Position numbers and translations under genes: made by a program. Positions 1 to 9,003 of a stretch of DNA of 20,809 nt are shown one piece after another (the stretch's first letter is position 1; each line of letters opens with the position of its first letter). The stretch is taken from NCBI GenBank assembly GCA_009733775.1, contig WOGZ01000467.1, positions 1 to 20,809 of the forward strand. The letters are read 5' to 3'. Source of the stretch: Alectoria sarmentosa (lineage: Eukaryota > Ascomycota > Lecanoromycetes > Lecanorales > Parmeliaceae). The notes beneath the pieces are model-generated. The model had not been told where the DNA came from. It was given only the letters and a program-made list of their open reading frames with translations, and searched no databases.

Positions 1-94
1 GCAATTCCCTGTGGTTTTTTTCCCACAGCTGCTTTTTCGGAATGGCAGGCAGGCCGGCAGGCAGCTTTGCTGATGTGGTGATGATGATGTAGGC

Positions 95-124
95 GATGGT
101 GATGGTGATGGTGATGATGATGGT
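95..124. repeat. GATGGT/GAT microsatellite
   Basis: Three perfect GATGGT hexamers are followed by GAT GAT GATGGT; looser GAT-rich sequence starts near 71. No supported gene covers it, so it reads as a simple-sequence repeat in non-coding DNA. Confidence 0.8.
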
Positions 125-639
125 GAATAGGGAGCATGGTTTTTTTTTTGGATTCGGTCACAAGGGCTGAATTTTTACTACACGTCTAGGAATGCGGCTG
201 CGGGCTTTTGGGCGATTATAGAGGAGCGGGAGATGGGAGAGTGAGTACCAGACTTGGGAGTGGATGCGGAAAGTCGTGTTTGCGGTATCGCATTAATAGC
301 GGGTGGGTAGCTTGGGGCGTTGCGAGAAGACGTGGTCGAGGTCGGTAGTGTGAGAAAGGGAGTGTGAGAAAGGATTGAGGGACTCAGGGCTGGGGGGGAA
401 AGAAGATTGGTTGGTTGGGGCTGGAGGAGCTTGAATGTTGTTATCATCGTTGTTGGCATGGATTTCACGGAGGCGGTTGTTAGCATGGCTATTGAAGCGT
501 TTGTGTTGCTGGCAAGTGGCAATTACGAAGGAGTTTGTGTTTGGTACTAGTTTGGTTTCTATCAGGGATACCGGAGCACTTGGTGGTCGCTCAAGATATC
601 GTAACGGTCCTCTGCGCTTCGATTCATAGTCTCCAATCG

Positions 640-1355
640 CACAAACCATCAGTTGCCAGCATTGGGAACAAACCTGACCCAGCTTCCTGATCCTCTTGCC
701 AAACTTGTAGAACAGGGGAAGCACCGGGGGTAAAGCCAGAGCGACAAATGCCAACAGAATCGTAAAAAGAGAGCGGCGAGGAAATGGCATATGATTATCG
801 TATAAAGGTTTTGTGCAACGGCAACCCCAATCTGGTAACACGACATACCGAAGACACCGACAAGCAATGGTACGAGCCGGCCACTGAGCTCAGAAGTGGG
901 CCCCCAAACGATGGGGTCGAAAGCGAAGCCATGGGCTGCTTCAGTGTGGCGTCGGAATGAGCTGAGGTGAAATGGCCTACCAGCGCATACAGACTCGTAT
1001 CTGGTACAGTGAGCTCTTGCCCCACGCCTGAGTCCTTCTGCGGTGAATATGGACGCTAAATTGAACATACTGCTCGCAAATGTGATGGCCAGAGTCATGA
1101 GAGCCATAGTCAGGGAGAACATCCATTTCTAGCCTTTTCAGTTCATGGAATTCAAGAAAGGGTCAATTCGATGAGTTTCGGGTCTTTCAGCAGTTTGGCG
1201 GGATCTTGGCGCGGTATAGGCGGAGTGTCACCATTCCGCAGTAGTGGTTGCTTTTCGAGGCTGTACCGTTGCCGCTCAGAGTGCCAGTTGGCGATCTTCG
1301 ATGGACGAGTGCTCGTCATGAGCATTGTCTTGGTATACCGCCGCACTATTCCCAT
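640..1355 (-). pseudogene. Degraded MFS drug/polyamine-type transporter (DHA1-like), internally deleted
   Basis: Reading the minus strand, three frames each hold recognisable parts of one fungal MFS transporter. The cytoplasmic N-terminus (from 1355, ending in KDPKLIEL) is followed by a stretch matching the family's 'NPxNW..RKW' entry to helix 1, with TGA and TAG stops inside it. Helix 1 reads LTMALMTLAITFASSMF (about 1115-1060). After a frameshift comes GPTSELSGR (about 895-865), equivalent to the G..SELYGR loop motif after helix 2, then helices 3-4 ending NLYTIIICHFLAALF. Near 775 the sequence jumps, in another frame, to the last helix and basic tail (FVALALPPVLPLFYKFGKRI). Intact members have 12 helices and about 500 residues, so helices 5-11 are missing. 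Family exporters pump drugs, polyamines or secondary metabolites across the plasma membrane; this copy cannot. That it served the neighbouring polyketide remnant is inference. Confidence 0.82.
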
Positions 1356-1945
1356 TTGTAGATGTAGACGTTGCAGAGGACTGATTACCGGGTTCGAGTA
1401 AGGTAGGGATTGTTTGCGGTCTTCAAAAGAGATGGGCTTGCTCTTCTAAAAGGTTGAGCTGTGTTGGAGGCTTCGAAGAATAGTGAGCTTAAGGAACTGA
1501 AGATGTTCAAGGCTAGAGTCTACGATACTTTGGGGTGATGAGTGTGAGAAGCTGGAGAGAGAGGAGAACAGAGGAGAAATGATAGTAGGAGAGGATGATG
1601 TAAAAATCTAGAGGCACTTAGCGACAGCGATGAAGATAGGATGTGAAAAGTGCTAGCTTCAACACTAGGTATGGGAGAAGGGAATTGCACGTCTAGCAAA
1701 AGTAAAGAGTGGAAGTGAGGTTAGAGTGGATTTTGGTAGATTTGCAGCAGGATGGAAGGAGTCAGCATGGCTCTTGGGGTCAACAGAGAGCGGGGGGCGA
1801 GCGGGAAGCGAGAGGCGGGATCTGTACACTGTTCAAGACGAGATAGCAAGACCCGGCATTCTAGGTTGCTTGAAAAAAACATTGGTGCATGCAGAAGGCA
1901 TAGAAGCTGGGACTTGACAAAGACAATCATATTGATAGGAGGAGG
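1356..1945. other. Non-coding stretch between two pseudogenes
   Basis: Purine-rich, AG/GA-biased sequence on the plus strand. Short open frames exist on both strands but none shows a recognisable motif or coherent gene structure. No ACP or ketosynthase sequence was found upstream of the thioesterase remnant that follows. Confidence 0.5.
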
Positions 1946-2580
1946 ATGAGGAGGACAAGGAGGATGTCTCGAGGTCATTTCAGATACATGTCAACTCGGC
2001 GGCAGCAGCCCCCGGGCCTATACTATTTTGGTGACTGGTCTGCAGGCGGCATTAGCGCCTTTGACGCTGCTCAGCAAATCATCGCGCAAGGCGAGGAGGT
2101 TTCCCGTCTGATCTTCCTGGACTCGCCGTTCCCAATCGGCATGGAGAAATTACCACCGCGTTTGTACGATTTCTTCCAATCGATCGGCATGTTTGGTACA
2201 GCAAGCAAGGTCCCCCGGACTGGCTCATCGGGCACTTCCTCGCGTTCGTTGATTCCCTGGACAAATATCGCGCTGTGTCTTTCGCGGCAGGCAAGGCGCC
2301 CAAGACGCATATAATTTGGGCCGTGGACGGGGTTTGCAAATTTGCGGATAGTCCTAGACCGGAGGCAGGGGAGGACGAGCCGAAGGAATGCGGTGCCTGC
2401 TGGAGAGTAGGACTGATGTCGGGCCGAATGGATGGGATAATTTGCTTGGAGGGAGGAAAACCTCGTGATCGAGACATGGAACGGAGCGAACCATTTCTCA
2501 ATGATGGAAGGGAAGAAGGCGATATTGTTGAGTTAATTCATAGCCAGGTGCATGACTTGGTTGACTTGGTCTGGGATGGC
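1946..2580 (+). pseudogene. Orphan thioesterase/Claisen-cyclase domain of a non-reducing polyketide synthase, frameshifted
   Basis: The domain reads clearly but across frames. The first frame gives the nucleophile elbow DWSAGG with the flanking helix AFDAAQQIIAQGEEV and then LDSPFPIGMEKLPPRLYDFF, signatures of TE domains in melanin/naphthopyrone-type NR-PKSs. From about 2200 a second frame gives PPDWLIGHFLAFVDSLDKY and THIIWAVDGVCK, which contains the presumed catalytic Asp. A third frame (about 2394-2450) gives RTDVGPNGWDNLLGG. Then a return to the first frame (from 2459) gives NLVIETWNGANHFSMMEG with the catalytic His, followed by a TAA and FIARCMTW. All three triad residues survive, but at least three frameshifts and one stop break the frame. 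In intact enzymes the domain is the last of a synthase of roughly 2,000 residues and releases or cyclises the polyketide; here no upstream PKS domain was found. It is a relic of a lost PKS gene. Confidence 0.87.
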
Positions 2581-4530
2581 TTCTTCGGTTCTAGGATAAG
2601 TGTTCAGAGATAAAAGTAGACAATCTAGAAGGGTGTAGCAAACGATTCTACAGTATACTTGAGAGGTTGGTGCAGAAAAGGAAAAACCAATCCAAAACAG
2701 GGATTAGACGAGGCAGGAATTCGCCCTGCCGCAAGCGCTTTCTGGCGGTCAGCCTAGACTTTGACGATGATGTAGGCATCCAGCATGGATAAATATGCAC
2801 CCCACGTGTGCAGTGGCGCCCTGTATGTAAGAGAAGGATGCTCTCGAAACCGGATGCTACTTTGTTCGAGTTCACTCTGATTTAGAGTCGAGGCTGTCTA
2901 ATTGCGAAGCTAAGAAAGAGGGTGTGCGGTGAGACATTGACTGCACTGCATAACGTGACTGATAGAAGGATTCCGATATGCAAGCGAAGAGAGAAATGTT
3001 CCGGGCTGAAGCCACCAAGTGAAGGAGGGTGAAACAATTTGTGTAGTGTGATGTGGTGTGGTTGGTGTGGAGCGGAGGAATAAAAGGCACGGACGTTTTG
3101 ATTCAACGTTATGGAGCAGCCAATGGCTAATCCTCTTGAGGTTAGCTGCTTGGCTTCGAAAGGTTTCTTCGTAGTTCGTACATAGCTCCGACTTCTTCAG
3201 ACTTTTACCCATCAATCGGCCACCAGGATTCGGACCGCCTTGGGCGCCACTCTATGTTGTCCCCCTTGAAGCCAACAGATTCCCGCATTTTGACACCCCA
3301 CCAAAATCAGAAAATCAACAATTCGTGAATCTTAATTGTTTCATTGTTTGATCGTCGACTTTGGTTTGAGTCTTGACAAGTTTTAGCCTCGGTTGACTTG
3401 CTCAGACGGCAAATTAAGAAGCTTAAAGCTTTCCGTTACCTTATCAGCGAAGAGCTAGCAATAGGAAAGGAGGAAAGGTGCCATCAGTCCCGGGGAGGCT
3501 AATCGTTCGTGAAGCGGAGACACCTCATGCACTGTGCCTTCGAATTCCAACCCACAAGGATTCCTCGCCGATCATCACTCACAGGCACAGAGATGCATGA
3601 AGCGGAATTATGTATTGCACCTTCGATATCCAGAGGTTGCGGCTGAAGGTCCACAACCATACCTAGTTTTTGAAGCCGTCGTGAATTAGAATGCTAAGAC
3701 TAAGAGCAAGGGTCATGAGTCATGCGACGTTTCTAAACATCAAAGAATCAAAATGCTGAACGGAGAACATCATTAGTGAAAATACGGCAATTTGTAGGAC
3801 GGGCTGCGGGGACAAGCTCCGATGGGACGTGATTTGACCTTAGTCTGCTCTATGAAAAAAGGCGCCGGATCCTTCCCTCTACAGTATTGTATGCCGCCTT
3901 GTGACCCTTGCTCTCACAAATCTTACGCCTACGGCGGCCATGACAGATGCTAACACCCATTCCTTCGAGCTGAAAAGCCATCACATCTCCGATCGTTGCA
4001 GTGCCTCATCATTCTTTCTTGGGCTTCCCTTCCTGCTCGAATGCCAATGTCACTAATAAAGATTCGAAGACATGAAATACTTTGGAAAGCAGGTGGCCCT
4101 AATGCAACCCATCATTAGATCCTTCTACGCCGTTCTACGCCGTGTCCTTTATTGCGCCACTCTTCATGAGAAGATAACAGGCACCATGGTCCAAGTCCCC
4201 AAATTTCGGTCAATGGTAAGCGGGAAAGTTTCAAGAAAATGGAGGCATACTGGCATGGGCTGCTCCGGTTTCACATTCTGCTTTCCAAAACGAGCATAGC
4301 GCTGGGGATATGGTATGTTTATCATTATGCCAGAGACTGACCGTGGTTTTTGTGCCTAATCGTGCCACGCACTTAGTCCGTTTCTCGCTAATAGGCCTGG
4401 CCTGGCCTCAACCTCGCAAAACCTCGAATTCTAGAGGGGGTGAGGGAAATGGATACAAAATAAGTGGATATAATGTGGTGCATCTCTTGCTTCCAGGTCA
4501 AGAGTAAGGCGCGTAGCCTCGAAAACAAAC
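2581..4530. other. Long non-coding stretch (about 1.9 kb)
   Basis: No supported gene. Short overlapping open frames on the minus strand (2872-3215) and plus strand (4072-4507) have no recognisable motif or splice structure. Small items present are a 6-bp hairpin GGCAGG/CCTGCC near 2713-2731 and a tandem 10-bp repeat TTCTACGCCG at about 4122-4141. The last few hundred bases should contain the promoter of the rhodopsin-like gene starting at 4531. The stretch could hold more eroded gene sequence that I cannot recognise. Confidence 0.5.
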
Positions 4531-5959
4531 ATGTCATTCACCACTCCAGTGTATCCAGGCGTTGACCCCGACGCCAATGAGGGACCCCAGTTGAATGCTG
4601 TCGCCATCGTGTCCATAATTTTGTCCTTTATCACCCTCGTTCTTCGGTTCTTCTCCCGTCTACATACACAGGTATCCATTGGCCTGGACGACTGGCTCAT
4701 AGTGGTAGCTGCGGTGGGACTCCTCGAAAGCAGATCTATTCCGCGCACTGGACGCTGACAGCCCTGCTCTAGGTCCTTGCCTGGGCCTACGCCGCGACAA
4801 CGATTGTCGAGGTTGTGCATAACTACTGTGGCCAGCACATCGGCAAGTCTGATGCGTACCATCTCGAGCAATTCAACAAAGCATTATACGGCCTGATTAT
4901 GGCCTATCCAATTGCTCTTACCTGCAGCAAATTGTCGCTTCTGGCACTATACTGGCGTATCTTTCGAGTGACAAATGCGAGACGTCCTTTGCAGATAGTT
5001 GCGGCACTTAATATAGCATGGATGATTGCTGCTGTGAGTGATACATGCTGTTTCTTTCTCGAACAAATCGGCCACTGACCGAATTCTAGTTTTTTGTTGG
5101 CATTTTCAGCTGTATACCTATTCAAGGCTTCTGGGACGCAACGATCAAAAGCCGATGCATCCAGTACCCTCAGTTCATCACTTCGAACGAGTCAATCACA
5201 ATCGTTCTAGACTTGGTGGTTCTGCTCATGCCCGTGTATTTCATTTCCAACCTTCAGCAATCAGTTTCACAAAGAATTTCCATCAGTAGTACATTTCTTC
5301 TAGGTCTTGTGTGAGTGAGACTTGAGTAACATACACTGGAATTTTGCTAATCGCCATGCCAGCGTAACGGTGGTCTCAGCTGTGCGGTTGTGGTCACTCG
5401 TTCTCGCTCAAAGAAAACCTGGCTTCGATCCAACTTGTGAGATCAACCTTGCTGGACAATCTCCTAAACATTTCTCGGCTGACTCAGTTCGCGTTCAGTC
5501 AACGAAGCTCCTCCCGGATTATGGGCCATTGTCGAGCTTAACCTCTGGGTTATTGTTGCTTCAATCCCCTCCCTACGACCTCTCATAACCAAGGCAATTC
5601 GAGACCGGCATGAGCGTAGCAATGCCTCCCATTCGACGTCTTATACATATGGCTCAGAATCAATGAAAAGCCTCAAAGCCCGTATCTGGCCTTGGAAAGG
5701 CCATTCTTCTGCACAATCAGACGGCCGATTACCACTAGATGGCGAAGAGACGAGAAGGGCAGTTGGAGTTGAACTGGTGCCTTCGGTCCATGACTACAAT
5801 GTCCGAGTCTCTGCATCAGCCCTCCGAGAGTCGGGATGGACGCCACTCGGCGTTGCTGAAGATGGAAAGGACAGTGTGCAGTTGCAGGAGCTTGGTGGAA
5901 TCCGCGTGAATCGAGATATACAGGTCTCGCGACCCGAGAATCCGTACCACCGAATGTAG
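4531..5959 (+). CDS. Fungal rhodopsin-like seven-transmembrane protein (SAT4/PTH11-related family)
   Basis: Five exons join to a 399-residue protein: 4531-4713, 4773-5033, 5090-5310, 5363-5436 and 5499-5959. The four introns (59, 56, 52 and 62 nt) have GT..AG ends and plausible branch sites (CGCTGAC, ACTGACC, TGCTAAT, GGCTGAC). The last acceptor is AG at 5497-5498; the AG 11 nt earlier would shift the frame. Family hallmarks are GLDDW before helix 2 (residues 51-55), KLSLLALYWRIF (114-125), IQGFWD with a following Cys (159-171), DLVVLLMPV (189-197) and WAIVELNLWVIVASIPSLRPL in helix 7. A hydrophilic tail of about 110 residues follows. The family is fungal-specific and membrane-integral; some relatives act as surface-sensing receptors, but most have no known ligand. 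No CFEM domain precedes helix 1, unlike true Pth11. It appears intact although its neighbours on both sides are broken. Confidence 0.9.
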
Positions 5960-6364
5960 ATTGCGCTACCCAACATTCCATCCAACTACACACTGAAGAA
6001 TATGCATTTCAAATGCAACGTAAGAACCGAATGAGGTCATCGGGTGGCGCGCTCAGGACACGGTAAGCGCGTGAGAATTCCAGGGACGATAGTCGGAACA
6101 GGCCTGAGTCGTAAACCCTTCAACAACAACAAAGCTATGCCATATCCTTTAACTCAGAATATATGGATGGAGACTGAACGCCCGAGGGCCGCTGACAAAA
6201 GGTAATGCAGCGGTGAAATAAGATGAACACGAATTTCATGCCCTTGATAGCGTTTCCGATTGAGGAATAGCGTGGGACCACCCCCACGAAGCCGCTGCTT
6301 TTAGGGCGAGAGTTGGAGTACGGAGGCTAAACCACACTACGATGAAGCTAACAAATGGCATCAC
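5960..6364. other. Intergenic region upstream of the monooxygenase remnant
   Basis: About 400 bp without a supported gene. It should hold the 3' end of the rhodopsin-like transcript and the former promoter of the downstream monooxygenase. I see no recognisable regulatory motif. Confidence 0.5.
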
Positions 6365-8047
6365 ATGAAGCCGTTACTACGCATTCCACGTCGATCCTTC
6401 TCCTCATCTAAAGTTTTCAAGGGCCCCATCGGCAAAGCATTTCGAGGCGTCAATTACAATTTCGCTAGTACGACGCCGACCGAACGTGCACCTGTCCGTC
6501 GTCCCATCATCATCAATGGCGCTGGACCCGCCGGGCTCATTCTTGCCATTAGCCTCAAAAATGGGAGAATCTCATTCGAGATCTGTGAGACTCATCGGCA
6601 TGACCTGCCTACTCGCCCGCATTGGAACTATGTCTCGAGCCTCATGGCAGACATGTACAAGCCGTTGAGACAGTTCCTGAGAGTGCCAACTTCCAAATAT
6701 TTTCTGGATGAGATAGCGCTTGATCCTCCCTCATCGGCACGATTGGTTGCTCGGCGATACGATGATTATCCTATCAACACGGAATCGTTGTTGCAACTTC
6801 TCAGACGGCAGGTGCGCGCTAATTACGACTTTCGGTTGGAGCATGAGGGTATCTCTTGCTTGGAAGGCGTCGTAACTTCGCGGTATAATTTTGGTGACAA
6901 AGTAAGGACCTTTGAGCGTAGTTTGCTTGTTGGTGCAGATGGTATGTTTTCAGCAGGTAGAGCTAACCATTTTACTCAAAATTCTTCATTAATTGTGCAT
7001 CTTGCAGTCAGACGCACGCATAATATCTCTGTTTGGCCCGCCATTATATACGCCTCGACTATAGTCGTCTCACGGGAGCGATACGAAACGGAGTCTAGTA
7101 GACTGTTAGATGATAATGGTGACATTTCTTTTCTCGTCGGCAATACTCGATTGGCTCTGTCCACCAACAGCAAGTCGCTTCGCAAGGTCCACAGGACTTT
7201 ATGGAATTCCAGAATGGCCGCATCGCCTCAAGACTATCATGCCCTTTTCGGGTTCCAACCTAATAAGAGGGACATTCCGCGAGTCGAGTACAGATTCGAT
7301 GCAATGATTGGCACGGAGATAGACTCTCTCCAACCACTCCCCCCTCCATTTGCTGCAGCTTACGAGCTCTGTAAGAATATCCGTGTATCGCAGAAGTGGT
7401 ATCTAACTTCCGTTCAGATGGGGTGAGGCGATTTGGCGACGGATGTCTTTTCAAATGGATTGAGCATGCCCGCTGTCCTGGTTGGTAACGCCGCCTACTC
7501 CATTCCAGAATCCTTGTCTTCCGCCGACATCAGTTGGGTGATTATGGATGCCATGGACGTATGCTACATGATCGTGGAGAGATATTACGATGACAAGCTG
7601 TTCTCTTAGATTTCGAAGGACTTCTATGATATTGAATACCATCGGTGGCAAAAATCACTTGGTGAATGGGACGAGAAATGGACGTCAGCTCACGGCCTGC
7701 CATAAAATTCCACCAAGGCTAGATCCACATGGATTAAATTGGCACGGCCTTCCCGCCGCCTAGAAGGAGAATTCATGTCCGAGAGTGAATCCAAAAGCCT
7801 TTCAGCCGGCTACCGGCAAGCAATACAGACATACAAATATAATGAGCTGGCAAGGTGGGGCGTCATCCAGCAGCGAATACGCGATCGACTTGAAAGAAAG
7901 TACGCTTTTAAGACTCCACCAGGAGTAGAGCCAACCAAGCTTGTCTTACGATTTATTGACTCGAGGCTCGTACCGGAAGAGCCTGGTGAGCAGCAGAGTA
8001 AACAGGACCGTGACTCGAGAGGGACGAAATCTTCAGGTTCATCGTAG
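6365..8047 (+). pseudogene. FAD-dependent monooxygenase (UbiH/PHBH-like), inactivated by in-frame stops
   Basis: The N-terminal part reads well. After a basic, Ser-rich leader of about 45 residues comes the dinucleotide-binding motif IIINGAGPAGLILAISL, later a DG motif GADGMFSAVRR. The last joins across a 51-nt intron (6957-7007, GTAGAG..GCAG); because the intron is a multiple of three and lacks a stop, the frame also reads through it. The frame stops at TGA 7424-7426 (336 residues), then continues with related sequence (VFSNGL..AVLVGNAAYSIP..ISWVIMDAMD), hits TAG at 7607-7609 and TAA at 7703-7705, and remains open to 8047 with basic, coding-like sequence. No frameshift is needed. The expected GDAAH (FAD ribityl contact) is GNAAY at 7484-7498. 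Such enzymes hydroxylate or epoxidise aromatic and polyketide substrates with NAD(P)H and O2. Whether the last segment (7706-8047) belonged to the same gene is uncertain; the shared frame favours it. Confidence 0.8.
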
Positions 8048-9003
8048 GCAGACATTCAACCATGTTGGGCAAATTTCCCATTGCCCTTGGAGTTTGAGAA
8101 AAAACGCAACAGCAAACATATCAGTCCCGTTGCCGCGCCCTAAAGTCTGCGCGAAAGACCCTCTAATTCTGCTGCCATTCATGCAATACTCGAAGCCGGC
8201 TCTCTTGCATGGGGCGATGATTTGATGTGAAAATTTCCAGTAGATGATTTTTCGAAGGTGAGGAACTTGCATAGCACACAGTATCAAAGGAAAGGATTAG
8301 AAAAGGAAAGTCGAGAGAACATGGAAAGAGGATTGTGAAGGAGGTTGTTGATTTGCTGTATTTCAGCGAAGTTGATGAAGCTAAAAGCCTGAAAGATCAC
8401 GATCATGATGGGAAATCAGTTGACTGAGGTCGACAACGTCAAATCTGAAAACGAATGCCCCAGTTCAACAGTTTGGAACGCAATTCCGAGCGTGATCGGG
8501 ACTGGTATGATTGGAAATGAAGGACAGGGCTGTTGCACAAGCTGTGAGAGCTAAAAGGGGAGTCGGGGTTGATAAGGGAGTGTAGTCTATTTTATTACTG
8601 TGCATTCATCTATTGAGAACGGAGTATATGCGACGCTACTATTGTCAAATGAATGTCGATGTACAAATAAGAATGTTCTCATGAAATCATATTCCAAGTC
8701 GTATAGTCGTAACATAATGCTCTTCGAGTAGTTATATATAGTATAGTGAAATAATGAATATTCTCTTTGTAGTTTCTATAAATCTAGCTGAGTAGATGGT
8801 AATAAACCCCTAATGAAACGAATATGATTATTTTTGATTTTGGGACAGACTTCTAATTTCTTCGTGAGAACCCGAAAAGTGATGTTGAAAGATCGGGGTG
8901 AAGGAAGCCACATTTTTCTTCCGATGCAACGAAGACACATGATGGTTTTGATTGAAGCACTTCTGCTTTTGTCCACTTAACGCCGCCTAGTCTTCTCTCA
9001 TTG
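8048..9003. other. Intergenic region, AT-rich in its second half
   Basis: No gene is supported. From about 8590 to 8830 the sequence turns visibly A/T-rich with many TATA-like and TAG/TAA triplets, marking the boundary between the decayed accessory block and the conserved block. The last part should carry the EDC3 promoter. Confidence 0.5.

Noticed and set aside
435..629. Plus-strand 64-residue open frame
   Set aside because: It lies opposite the extended MFS-remnant frame and has no recognisable motif.
2700..2780. Hairpin GGCAGG/CCTGCC as a possible tRNA or structured RNA
   Set aside because: No cloverleaf, no T-loop or anticodon arm; a 6-bp stem alone is not informative.
2872..3215. Three overlapping minus-strand open frames
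   Set aside because: Their composition (His/Thr/Ser-rich from GT-rich sequence) and lack of motif or splice sites suggest chance.
5437..5487. Earlier acceptor (AG at 5486-5487) for the fourth intron of the rhodopsin-like gene
   Set aside because: It puts the last exon out of frame; the AG at 5497-5498 gives the family-like helix-7 sequence in frame.
6957..7007. Reading through the 51-nt segment as coding in the monooxygenase
   Set aside because: It is open and a multiple of three, but has GT..AG ends, and removing it restores GADGMFSAVRR, the expected DG-motif context.
7423..7464. Explaining the TGA at 7424 by a short intron starting GTGAGG
   Set aside because: The intron would be only about 42 nt and would remove family-like sequence (DVFSNG); the two later stops would remain unexplained.
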